A stretch of DNA of 64,000 nucleotides from Pectinophora gossypiella (lineage: Eukaryota > Arthropoda > Insecta > Lepidoptera > Gelechiidae): positions 6,675,438 to 6,739,437 of the forward strand of contig NC_065415.1 of NCBI RefSeq assembly GCF_024362695.1, read 5' to 3'. The position numbers and the translations under genes are program-made. Below the pieces are notes generated by a model, which saw only the letters and a program-made list of their open reading frames with translations, was not told the origin of the DNA and searched no databases. This document shows, in pieces, positions 52,994-62,852 of the stretch. The number at the start of each line of letters is the position of its first letter. Position 1 is the stretch's first letter.

Positions 52994-55900
52994 TCATTTA
53001 GAATAGTTTGTAAGTTTAATATCCTTGACATGCCATGTACCCAAACTTACTCCTCGTTCGTCCTCTAAATCATAGACCAACGGAGATCTTTTAGCAACAA
53101 CTTTGCATTTTATGAATTTAGGTGCTAGTTTTTTGGAAAATCTATTGTCCTTGTCGCTCTGGTAATAGGTGCGTTTCCATACGGTGTCTCCCACATTGAA
53201 TTCTACGTTTTTACGACGTAAATTATAGTAGCCACTATTTCTTGAGTGTGCTTTTATTAGAGAGGCTTGCACTTTTTCAAATATTTTACGAAGCGCACCT
53301 ATGTTTTCGGCATACTCGTCTCTGGGGCTGAAAATCAAATCTTCCGCAACGACTGTGTCCAAGTAATGAGACCCGCAAGTGACGAGTTCTCGCCCGTATA
53401 CCAGAAATGCAGGTGTGAATCTGGTAACTTCATTCACAGAACTATTTAGGGCAAATTGTATTTTTGCAATATTTAGGTCCCAATATCGATGGTCGTTTTC
53501 AATAAAGCTTGATACGGCAACCATAATCGTTTTATTGTACCGCTCGACAGAATTAACTTGAGCAGTATACTTAGGGCAGTACTGAACGTTTGGTATCTTG
53601 TAATTAGTAAACAGTTGTTTCAAAGTATTGCTAACAAACTGTTTACCATTATCCATAAGGACAGTACTTGGAACTCCGTGAACCAGAAAGACCTGCTCCT
53701 CGAGAATCCGTGTTATAATATCAGCAGTAGCACGACGTATGGGGAAAATGAGTGTATATTTAGAGAAGCAGCACGTTACCACAAACAAGTAAGAGTTTTG
53801 ACGTCTTGTTGGGGGTAGGGGTCCAACGAGATCCATGCTGATCATCTGAAAAGGTCTGGAACAATCTTTGGGTCGACCCATGACACCAAGGGTTGCGTGA
53901 TTTGCATGTTTGTGAGAATTGCATGTATCGCACATGTTAACGAAGTTGGTGACGTCGCGGTGCATATTTGGCCAGAAATAGTTTAACGAGAGACGTTTGT
54001 TAGTCTTGAAGATACCGAAATGTCCAGATGTGGGTTCGCTATGATTTTTTTTAATGATGTCCTTACGCTGTTCCAGAGGAATAACCTCCTTCCACTCGAA
54101 TTCTCTAGTCAAAGGGTTTAAACTCTTGACAAATCGAAACAGCTTGTTATCAGTTACTCTGTAATTTAGATAAGAAGATGGTGTATTTATGCAACCGTTG
54201 AAGATATTTAAGTACCAACTGTCCGATGTGGCAGGAACAAGATCGTTGGAGCTGGAAGGATCCGTTGTTACCGCCGAAATGGGTACAGCACGGGAAAGAA
54301 AATCTGGAACGACATTGTCCTTGCCACGTCGATGCTTTATTTCAAAATTATAGGCCGATAAACGTACGCCCCAGCGAGCTAGTCTACCGGTAGGGTTATT
54401 TAGATTTAAAAACCATTTTAGGGCGGAATGGTCTGTGAAAACAGTAAACTTCATTCCGTTTTCCAGATAGCATCGCCAATGTTCTATGGCTATCAAGACA
54501 GCGAGCGCTTCTCTTTCAGTCGCGCTATAGTTGCGCTCCTGGTTAGATAAGGATTTGCTCATATAAGCTATGACTTTCTCCTCACCATCTTGTCTCTGAG
54601 TCAAGACAGCACCAATGCCGAAGTCGCTTGCGTCAGTATGGACCTCGAATGGCTTGGAGTAGTCAGGGCAGGTAAGTATAGGGGCAGATACTAAACTACC
54701 CTTTAGTTTTGTGAAAGCTGTATTGGCCTCCGAAGACCAAACAAAGGGCGGGACATTCTTTCCCTGCGAAGTCAATTTATTAAGAGGGGCTGCGAGAGTG
54801 CTGAAATCAGGGATGAACCTCCTGTACCAAGAAGAAGCACCTATAAATCGCCGAACTTCCTTGCGATTAGTAGGTGTTGGATGGTTCACAATGGCTTCGA
54901 CCTTTTCTGGGTCAGGATGAAGGCCGTTAGAGTCCACTACGTAGCCCAAGTACTTAAGTTGGCTCCTGAAAAATTGGCTTTTCTTAAAATTTATCGTCAG
55001 ATTAGCTGACTTAAGTTTCTCGAGAACTCTTAGCAGAAGAGAGATATGCTTCTCAAAGGTTGGTGAGACAATAATGATGTCATCTACAAAAACGAAGACC
55101 ATATTTTCAAATTCAGGGCCATAGAAGAGTACGTCCACCAAACGTTGTTGGGTAGCTGGTGCATTTGTTAGGCCGAATGGCATAGATTTAAATTGAAAGG
55201 TTCCCCTGGATGGTATGTAGAATGCCGTCTTACACCTATCTTCCTCCTTTATTAAAATTTGCCAAAAGCTCTTGGACAAATCTAAACTAGTAAGATACTT
55301 CGCATCACGCAGGTTGTCCAAAATTTCGGAGATGTAGGGAAGTCTGTAAGCGTCTTTCTTGGTGACAGCGTTTAATTTCCTACTGTCGAGACAGAAACGC
55401 AGCTCTCCATTCTTTTTAGGAGTCAGTAAAACGGGAGACGACCAAGGGCTCTCACAAGGCTCGACAACATCCTCCCTCAGCATTTCATCAAGTTGCTCTG
55501 TTAAGAGCTTTTGCTTCTCAGGTGACATACGGTAATATCTTTGACGAATGGGGGCAGCATCCCCAGTATCAATAGTATGACAAATTAAAGAAGTACGACC
55601 TAGTCCTCGTTCCTCGTAAGATATGTTCTGAAACTGAGAGATGATGTTATCTGCAGTAACCCTCTGGGCGCCTGTGAGACTATCATAGGGGCAGATGTGT
55701 GCCTGGTTAGCGGCCACATTTGCAGAAGTCAAGTCCAATTCTTTAGATAGAATGACAGAATGTAGATGTTTGGGGAAGATTCCGAACACAGTCCAGAAGT
55801 CCATTCCAAGAATAAGCGTGTTTTGAATGCTTGGAACGACGTAGATTTGCAGTGTATGAAGTTGGTTTTGAAAAGTAATAGGAAGATACATGGTGCCAAT

Positions 55901-56257
55901 AGCATTCAGTTTATGTCCACTTGCTGAGATAAAATGTAAGGGATTATTGTGTAAAGTTAATTTGAAGCCTAATTTCTGAAAATGTAAGTGGGAGTCGTGT
56001 CCTAATATAGAAACACACGATCCACTATCCAGTAAGCCAGTTATAGTAATATCAGATATAGTTACGGTCGCATAAGGCCGTGAGTTGATATTCATATTTC
56101 GGATCGAAGTGACAGTGCAGAAGGAAAAATATTTGGAAATGTAGTCCAACCATTTATCCCAATCTTCTTTAGATTGTTTCGAAGTTGCTCCGCGGTCACT
56201 ACGATCCCAAGTATTTAGTTTTTTGAATTTCCGGTATATTTGTGGCAAACAGGGCAT
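52994..56257 (-). CDS. pol: Pol polyprotein of element 2
   Basis: Encodes protease, reverse transcriptase, RNase H and integrase, made as a Gag-Pol fusion by -1 frameshifting. Numbered from the first ATG of the frame (56257): protease DSGS at 77-80; RT with SLDL near 324-327, the gypsy-type FVDD at 390-393; RNase H with TDAS at 541-544 (D542), E583 and D609; integrase zinc-binding H739, H746, C776 and C779; catalytic D809, D869 and E905, with 35 residues between the last two. A basic C-terminal region with a VWKR ... KFIKCKV ... YDL pattern resembles the GPY/F module. That ATG is inside gag, and real Pol translation enters at the slippery site 56218-56224, about 12 codons later. All catalytic residues expected are present. 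The motif around the integrase Glu (VNSVERYN) differs from the common NGQVER. Confidence 0.95.
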   Translation of the reverse strand: MPCLPQIYRKFKKLNTWDRSDRGATSKQSKEDWDKWLDYISKYFSFCTVTSIRNMNINSRPYATVTISDITITGLLDSGSCVSILGHDSHLHFQKLGFKLTLHNNPLHFISASGHKLNAIGTMYLPITFQNQLHTLQIYVVPSIQNTLILGMDFWTVFGIFPKHLHSVILSKELDLTSANVAANQAHICPYDSLTGAQRVTADNIISQFQNISYEERGLGRTSLICHTIDTGDAAPIRQRYYRMSPEKQKLLTEQLDEMLREDVVEPCESPWSSPVLLTPKKNGELRFCLDSRKLNAVTKKDAYRLPYISEILDNLRDAKYLTSLDLSKSFWQILIKEEDRCKTAFYIPSRGTFQFKSMPFGLTNAPATQQRLVDVLFYGPEFENMVFVFVDDIIIVSPTFEKHISLLLRVLEKLKSANLTINFKKSQFFRSQLKYLGYVVDSNGLHPDPEKVEAIVNHPTPTNRKEVRRFIGASSWYRRFIPDFSTLAAPLNKLTSQGKNVPPFVWSSEANTAFTKLKGSLVSAPILTCPDYSKPFEVHTDASDFGIGAVLTQRQDGEEKVIAYMSKSLSNQERNYSATEREALAVLIAIEHWRCYLENGMKFTVFTDHSALKWFLNLNNPTGRLARWGVRLSAYNFEIKHRRGKDNVVPDFLSRAVPISAVTTDPSSSNDLVPATSDSWYLNIFNGCINTPSSYLNYRVTDNKLFRFVKSLNPLTREFEWKEVIPLEQRKDIIKKNHSEPTSGHFGIFKTNKRLSLNYFWPNMHRDVTNFVNMCDTCNSHKHANHATLGVMGRPKDCSRPFQMISMDLVGPLPPTRRQNSYLFVVTCCFSKYTLIFPIRRATADIITRILEEQVFLVHGVPSTVLMDNGKQFVSNTLKQLFTNYKIPNVQYCPKYTAQVNSVERYNKTIMVAVSSFIENDHRYWDLNIAKIQFALNSSVNEVTRFTPAFLVYGRELVTCGSHYLDTVVAEDLIFSPRDEYAENIGALRKIFEKVQASLIKAHSRNSGYYNLRRKNVEFNVGDTVWKRTYYQSDKDNRFSKKLAPKFIKCKVVAKRSPLVYDLEDERGVSLGTWHVKDIKLTNYSK

Positions 56258-57582
56258 TCGGGATATCTAACATCTTTCTTGCCGCATTTAAAACATACTG
56301 GAAAATGCGGTTCCTTACATTGACGTAGACTATGAGTTGATTTACGGCACCTGGGACAGAACACGTTGCGGGGAGACACCGCGTCAACATCGATAGAAAC
56401 TGCGTTAACCGATACTGCATTGTGCTTGTTTATTTCGTGTTTATTATTATTTGTAGCATAACAGTTGCGATAGTAGTTGTTGTTTGTTGGTGGATTTTGA
56501 TTATTGTACCTATTTTGATTATTATAATTATTCCTTATGTAGCTCCCAGGTGAAGTATTAGGCTGATTATAAGCAAACTCAGGTGCTAAAGTATTTGAAT
56601 TTGGTTTTGGTGGTTCACGAAATTGTTTCAAACAAGATTGAACGTCTTCGTAGTTGCGACAACATTGTTTTAACGTCTCCAAATCAGTTATATTGGAAAC
56701 TGCAGCAAGCGTGCTAGCGTAACAGGGACGAATGTTATGGCGAATTATTTCTAATTGGTCCTGTTGAGATAACGCTTTATCCAATCTAGCGAATAATCCA
56801 TGCATTATTGATAAGTAAATTGTGATATTTTCATGTTCGCCTTGCGTACGAGCACGTATTTCAGCAAGAAGACGGTAATCGTAATCTTTTTGACCAAAGT
56901 CATTTTTCAATAGAACTACAAGTTCGTCCCATGACTCAACACGGTCTTTTACGCAACGAAACCAGTGCAGTGCATCTCCAGTAAAAATCTCGTAGGCAAA
57001 TGTCAGTAATTTTTCTTTGCTAATATTTCTGACCTGAATAAATTCGTTAACCTTTTGAATGAAGGAGCGGACACAGGTTTTTCCAGAGTATTTTAGATTT
57101 GCTAATTCTGCATTTGTGGTTTTATCACAAGTGACCACAACTGCACTAGATGTGGATTTAATTTCAGATACATCGGATGTAGTTGCAGATGCGAGAGTTT
57201 TAAATTCCGAGTACTGGACCAAAAGGTTTGAGTGACATAATTTATATATTTTATCGACTTCATCAGGCACATTTTGAATTCTATTAAGACGGTGGTAGAT
57301 ATGATTGAGCAGATTTTCTGTTCGTAGGTATAATGTTTTATCCATTTTAGCTTTCAGATTAGCCAAATACGTCTGCGACTTTATCATAGAAGCCTTGACA
57401 CCAGCCAAATCCTCTGGAGCTTCCAAATGAGACTCCAAAATGTCTTCGGCGGCCTGCTCCTTCGCCAAATCCACGATTAGCCTGCGAAGTTCAACAACCG
57501 AACTGCCACTCTTACCGCGCAATTGAACTTCATAAAGGAGTTCATCTTTCTGAAGCGATAAATATTTAATTGGACGAGACAT
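56215..57582 (-). CDS. gag: Gag protein of element 2
   Basis: 455 codons, starting at the first ATG after the primer site and leader of about 420 bases. The N terminus (residues 8-40, LSLQKDELLYEVQLRGKSG and following leucines) resembles a SAP-like helical segment. A retrotransposon gag core follows at about 160-330 (ALHWFRCVKDRVESWDEL, then R-x-R-x-QGEHENI). An Asn-rich linker leads to the nucleic-acid-binding end. Knuckle 1 is complete (C409, C412, H417, C422). Knuckle 2 has C430, C433 and C443, but valine 438 stands where histidine is expected. The stop directly follows the frameshift heptamer. Its product should form the particle and package the RNA. Confidence 0.93.
   Translation of the reverse strand: MSRPIKYLSLQKDELLYEVQLRGKSGSSVVELRRLIVDLAKEQAAEDILESHLEAPEDLAGVKASMIKSQTYLANLKAKMDKTLYLRTENLLNHIYHRLNRIQNVPDEVDKIYKLCHSNLLVQYSEFKTLASATTSDVSEIKSTSSAVVVTCDKTTNAELANLKYSGKTCVRSFIQKVNEFIQVRNISKEKLLTFAYEIFTGDALHWFRCVKDRVESWDELVVLLKNDFGQKDYDYRLLAEIRARTQGEHENITIYLSIMHGLFARLDKALSQQDQLEIIRHNIRPCYASTLAAVSNITDLETLKQCCRNYEDVQSCLKQFREPPKPNSNTLAPEFAYNQPNTSPGSYIRNNYNNQNRYNNQNPPTNNNYYRNCYATNNNKHEINKHNAVSVNAVSIDVDAVSPRNVFCPRCRKSTHSLRQCKEPHFPVCFKCGKKDVRYPECPVCHKYTGNSKN
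56218..56224 (-). promoter_or_regulatory. -1 ribosomal frameshift site A AAA AAC
   Basis: On the minus strand the gag frame reads TCA AAA AAC TAA, giving the heptamer A AAA AAC in the correct zero-frame phasing, followed at once by the gag stop (56215-56217). pol lies in the -1 frame and is open across it. A downstream stimulatory RNA structure is likely but was not folded here. Confidence 0.9.
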
Positions 57583-58000
57583 CTCTATTACTTTATGTTT
57601 AAATTGTAATTAGTTTAGTTTTATAGTTATTTTTTGAGTAAGTGTTGCAAGTACCTGAAGTCTTAATAACTAAAACACAGGAAACGGCAGAAGGAAAATA
57701 ACAAGAAAACAAATGCTACTATCAAAAGTACACAACAATTAAAACACAGGGATAGACAGAGGTTGGCAGTGCAAAATCAAATATTTCCTTCTGTGCGATG
57801 TGGTAGGTTCGATTTTGAGTTTTTAATTGTATGCAATCACCTTGAAAGAGAATTAGTTAGGTATTCCCACAAAGCAACCACAGCACACAAAAGTTGCAGT
57901 TACAATTCACTTAAAGCTAGACAAAATAATCAGACCAACACCAAAGATGACCAAAAATGCTAAAACCAGCAAAAAGGATACTCAGCTCAGTATTTCCTTA

Positions 58001-58011
58001 GTTGGGCGCCA
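58001..58011 (-). other. Primer binding site, tRNA-Lys type
   Basis: On the minus strand TGGCGCCCAAC, one base after the 5' LTR end. It is complementary to the 3' end ...GTTGGGCGCCA of tRNA-Lys as known for Drosophila gypsy-type elements. Confidence 0.85.
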
Positions 58012-58012
58012 T

Positions 58013-59361
58013 TGTCACGTTCTTATCACGCGAATCAAATAGGTTGTACTTACTAGGGTAAATAAAACGGTATATAGAAATAAAACCAAGTTTATTGACA
58101 TTAAATCCCTAGCAAGTACATAGATCGGATCTCTGGGTCGCAGGTAATTTGATACTGGCTGAGCACCCTTGGTGCAGTAGGAAAACTACCACTTCCCTGT
58201 AACTCTTCCCACGACGACACGGGGTACACCGGCGCGCGCAGCAGGGCAGCAGAAACGGTGGGGTAAGTACAGGACCGAAAGTGGATCCAGCGGGTTGTAG
58301 AACCCGAAAGGTGAAGCGGTAGAGGTAAGTACAGGACCGGTAGTGGGTCCTGCGGTTGTAGAACTCGAAGGGTGAACCCTGGAACCCGGAATTAGTCATT
58401 TCAAGAATTGTCCGAATTCCCCGTCTGACTGCCACATGCCGATTCCTTAGCTTGATTGAAGATGGGAAGTGGATAGCAAGCAAGCTTAGCAATCTAAGAT
58501 GTGGCTGTCAGCAAATTACACACAATAAAAGTGAATTTAGCAAAATAAATTTAGAAAAAGAACAAAGAACAAGATAAATTTATGGTAGGTAGTTGTTTTT
58601 AAAAAACTATCTAACAAAATAGTAAAATTGAATATTTTAAGCTGAATAATTTTAATAGTAACGATATTAAACGTATTTTGTACATTATTATTGTTCCATT
58701 TAAGAATTATTTAAACAAGGAAAGTACTTAGGTACAAAGATAACTTTACGTTGGTTAAGTAGAATTAATTTAGAAAAATTGACAATTTAAATGTTGTTTT
58801 GAACATAAAAGATTGCTAATTATGATATAAAATAAGCACTAAAGCGTGAAAATACATTTACCCGATGATTATGAAAAATGACAGTCATGCAATGAACAAA
58901 GAAAGCATGTACTAGTCTACGTTGATATTTAAACTAATAAAAATAGTAATTGCTACACTTACCCAATTAATGGGGATAACACAATACTATAAATTATTAT
59001 ATCGTAGACAAAATTAGTAAAAAAAAGTACCTATTTAAAAAATATACGAGTAATCGAGGTGTTCTCGCTACAAAGGCAGAAGGATTGTGTCGAACATCCG
59101 ATCGGAAGAGTAGCGGCTCGGCTGTGGAATGTAGGTACGGCTACCTACGCAATGTGATAATTATTAAAGTCGTACAATATTAACGGAATTATTTTGTAAA
59201 TAGCTATGTTTTGTTAAATTAATTAGTATAAGTTTATTTATGTAATAATATTTTAGTTTTAAGCAGTAGTTTTTAAGTGTTTTCAATGATAACTTTTTGA
59301 TAGTTCCTAACAGAAAAACAAGAGCAATTACACTCAGTAGTAAAACGCGGCAGGCGTTACA
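58013..59361 (-). repeat. 5' LTR of element 2 (1349 bp)
   Basis: Same length as 50849-52197. I found no difference in reading the two copies side by side. It supplies the promoter for gag-pol on the minus strand; I could not assign a TATA box with confidence. Confidence 0.95.
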
Positions 59362-59365
59362 GGGA

Positions 59366-61496
59366 TATAGACGTACTCGTAACGCTGTGTTAAGTACTGT
59401 GAATTCTAGAGACACAAGCATAATACCTAGTATTTCTACAAAAGTTTGATGTCTAGCTTGTAACGGGTCAACCGTATGACACGGTCTTGTCCCGTCGTCT
59501 TCATAAATCGTCCACAAAGCGTTCAGAAGACATTTATGTTATGATAAGGTATTTACTCACTTTCATATATTCCATTAGAGAGAATGTGTAAGAGAAATTC
59601 TTGCTAAGCTTCACGCTTCGCCAAATATGTCTGAGACACTTTGTCCTATGGTCATTTGCAACAAATGCAAGCGTATGCTTCTCCTTTATATTTCTATTCT
59701 GCAAGTGGAATACCTTTTAAAGCAAAACTGCATATTACATTAGTTTCTTGAGATTGTATAAGAACTAAGACGTTGACTTTTATTTTTTATATTTTAAAAG
59801 AAATGTATAACTTTCAAAGAGACTCTTAAGATATCTTTGCATTTTTTTATCAACTCACAGCAAAACGCGACTAGGTGGAGTATACTACATAAATCATCAG
59901 ATTGATTCAGAACAGGTTTGTGCAATGAACATTTAAAAGCTATCAGTGTTGTGGAAACGACATAACGAATATTCAAAGTAGGTACAGTTTCACTTGACGA
60001 GTTTACGTTTTAAGGGTTTTTGATAATACATACACCAGAGGTTCCTTCATTATCGTCACAACAACACGACATTATTCAGTGATACGTCATTATAATTGTG
60101 TTTTGAACTGCACAAACTAATGACAGACGTAACGTAGTGCCACTCGCCGTAACAAGACTCGCCGTAGCGGGAATCAATGTTCGGGGACTCGCTGTTAAAG
60201 TCGAAATTCGAAACAAAGTTGTTCGTTCATAAGTATTCCCAAGTTTGTACGAATTGAATGTTGAGCTTGAAGAAGCAATTTAGTTTCAATCCTCCAAGGT
60301 TTAACCGCCGACGTTTCGTTTGTTGTCTGCGTTCACGCAAACAACAACATCGCATTTTATTCAGCGTTCCCTCAGTTTTGACGTCTCGCTGTAATCCTGC
60401 GAAACGAAGCAACGACAGAACGGAATAGCGTTGTTTTAGCTCTTCTAACACGGCTTTGAAAACACTTGAGCAATAAATAAAAGAATGTTATTCGCTATGA
60501 ACTGCGACTTTAAAATATAAAGCTGTTACACTGGAAGATTGCACCAGATGAAATCTCTCTGAATAATAGTTGTTATTCTCCGTAGTGTAAATAAATTGGA
60601 CAAGGACAGAGGGCGTTCGGGGATAATGTGACTTAATCCGGTAGAAGTGAGTCGGAAATAGGATGAAAGGGTAGCGGGAATTGAGGCGTTATAAGCGATA
60701 AATCGTACGCAACGTCGTGCGAAAGAGTCTACAGGCAAATTGAATGACAAAGCCGGCTCCTACAGACGCCCGAGGAAGGCATTGACGCCTTGAATGTAGA
60801 GTTATACCAACAAAATGTAAACGGTTGTTATTATAAGTGAAACGCTCTGTGAATTACCGCAGTATTTTCAATGAAAAGAAGCATCCTAAATATGACATTA
60901 TAAACTTTGTTGTAACCTGTAACAGGGAATAAGTATTCTCAAGCAAGAATAATACATTTCTTTTCATTACTTTTTCTTTTGTTTTATTTTTTTACTTAGC
61001 ACGTTTAAAATATTCAGATATTTTACGAAATTGACAATTCTTCAACTGATCAAAAATCTGACGATTTTTTTGACCAACGTAAGGAAGTAGTTATTGGACA
61101 CAAAATGGTCAAGTCAACAAGATGCGTTCAAAGTTTTTGAATTTGATATTATTATGTAGCGTTTCGGTTACTTTTCTGAAACATTCAAAAGGCAAAACAT
61201 CAATTTAAACAACTCTATATAAATTATTGTAAAATGATCTAAATTGTCAACGTAAATGGTTGTGACGTTGATGAGGGTTTTGTTAAAACTGACAATATTG
61301 GACACAAGATAAAAGGAAATGAGATTTGCTTCAATGGATTGGCTTCAAGTAATAAATAATTGAAACCAACAAGTAAAAATCATTAACAAAGATGTAAAGG
61401 CCTGAGATAATGAATACATTTTGATGATATTCAGAGAACAGTAAGGTAATATTTTTCTTAGTTGTAACAATATTTGTTTAGAAATTATCTTTTTTT
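59366..61496. other. No recognisable feature
   Basis: 59366-59400 completes the interrupted repeat. The remaining 2.1 kb has only short ORFs (for example 60526-60750 minus) without domains that I can support. Confidence 0.4.
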
Positions 61497-61552
61497 TCTG
61501 ACGTGACTTATTGTAGACTTGTCGCACACGGCATTAACTACTTGGCCGGAAT
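61497..61552 (-). repeat. Family G LINE 3' terminus, fragment
   Basis: ctgacgtgacttattgtaga, cacacggcattaactacttg and gccgga match the last 55 bases of family G in reverse. Confidence 0.75.
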
Positions 61553-62703
61553 AGAAATGATCAATATGTTATGTTTACTGTGCATTATGCATTCTCGCAA
61601 CAAATAGTTGCCAATTAGACAGTTTGTAAACTTTCATTAAAGGGAAGTGCAAACAGGCCCGAGCTTTAGTTGAAAAGTTCCACAGTTTGTGGGTATACCG
61701 CGTAACTTTAACTATTTGTTACCACTTTTTGGTAATTCAAAGACCTGTTACAGTTTGTAACCGTAAATCAAAACGCGGATGAACTTTCACGGCTTCGGAA
61801 TATATGCATTCTTTCTTTCTTTTTTACTTCCTTCGACTGTAAATAACTTAAATTAAAACCTATAATTTTTTTGTTTTTATAGCACAGAGCTACGAATAAA
61901 TAATACATTTATTAATAAATTTATGCGTAGGTACTGAGGTAGGTACCCGCTCGTTTCGTCTTGATAAAAGCCGTGGGTTTGAATCCCGGCCGTGTCTGAA
62001 CTTTACGATCTTCTCTTAAATTAAAAAGCTTGTTTTACGCTTGGGTGGAGTCCTGGAGTTCCATATCGCTTCGGGTCGAAGATAAATTGTGGAGGAAGCC
62101 GATAGTGTGGGCGGGGACTGTCGAAACTCCTTATTTCTTGGCCGAAGCCCAAATACGCGGCTTGAACTAAATCGTTGTTTTGTCAAGATGGTCATTAACA
62201 TCTTATTTATCTACGCACTTGATAAAGGACCTAGATTTATCGACTGTTTTGTAAAATATGTAAATTTTAAGTCTTTATTGTTGCCAAACATGAATTTTGT
62301 AGTGAACACGAGTTGAAAGTGTCGTACGCCGTAACCAAAAAGCGTAATTAAAGGAAGATATTAACGGGACTCGTTATTCCTATAAAATTAATCTGATAAA
62401 TCGTAGTTGTCAGTTTATTCAGTTCAATGCATATGTACGCCATTATCGTCATTTGATTTGACGTAAACTTTGTGCCGTAAATAGACCACAAAGGATTTAT
62501 TTTACGTTGTGATTTTTTATTATGCCCGTGAAAAGTTCTAACCCGGTTCTGTGGAAAGTGACATGGATTGGTAACATGTCATTCGGTCAACAGAAACTGA
62601 CAGTTGCACATTCGAATTGTTTAGAGTAGATAGGAAAGAAATAAAAATTCTTACGTGGTGAACGATTGCCTTGGCCAAGTTGCTAACGATTTTAACAATC
62701 TTT
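61553..62703. other. No recognisable feature
   Basis: AT-rich; nothing supported. Confidence 0.45.
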
Positions 62704-62852
62704 TTTTTTACCTGAGTTATTATAGAATTGCCGTATGCATTAACTACTTGACTGGAAAAATGGTGGCTGTGTGTGAAGTGACAGTGATAAAAATGTATGG
62801 GATTGACATAATGGCACAAGTCGATCCTATACATTTTTAACACTGTCACTGT
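62704..62852 (-). repeat. Family G-like terminus followed by a hairpin
   Basis: 62704-62760 (gagttattatagaattgccg, gcattaactacttgactgga) is a diverged family G terminus. It is followed by the inverted repeat 62777-62807 / 62820-62850: 31-base arms with about three mismatches and a 12-base loop. Confidence 0.65.

Larger units (their letters stand above)
50845..59365 (-). mobile_element. LTR element 2: complete Ty3/gypsy retrotransposon
   Basis: The element proper is 50849-59361 (8513 bp), flanked by GGGA (50845-50848 and 59362-59365). On the minus strand the order is 5' LTR (59361-58013), primer site, gag, pol in the -1 frame, an untranslated stretch, polypurine tract and 3' LTR (52197-50849). 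Protease, RT, RNase H and integrase occur in gypsy order. No env frame exists between pol and the LTR. Both frames are intact and the LTRs read as identical, so the insertion should be recent. Confidence 0.97.

Noticed and set aside
60526..60750. Possible LINE peptide on the minus strand
   Set aside because: A faint ARRCVRFI similarity to LINE C termini is too short, and no tail or target duplication supports it.
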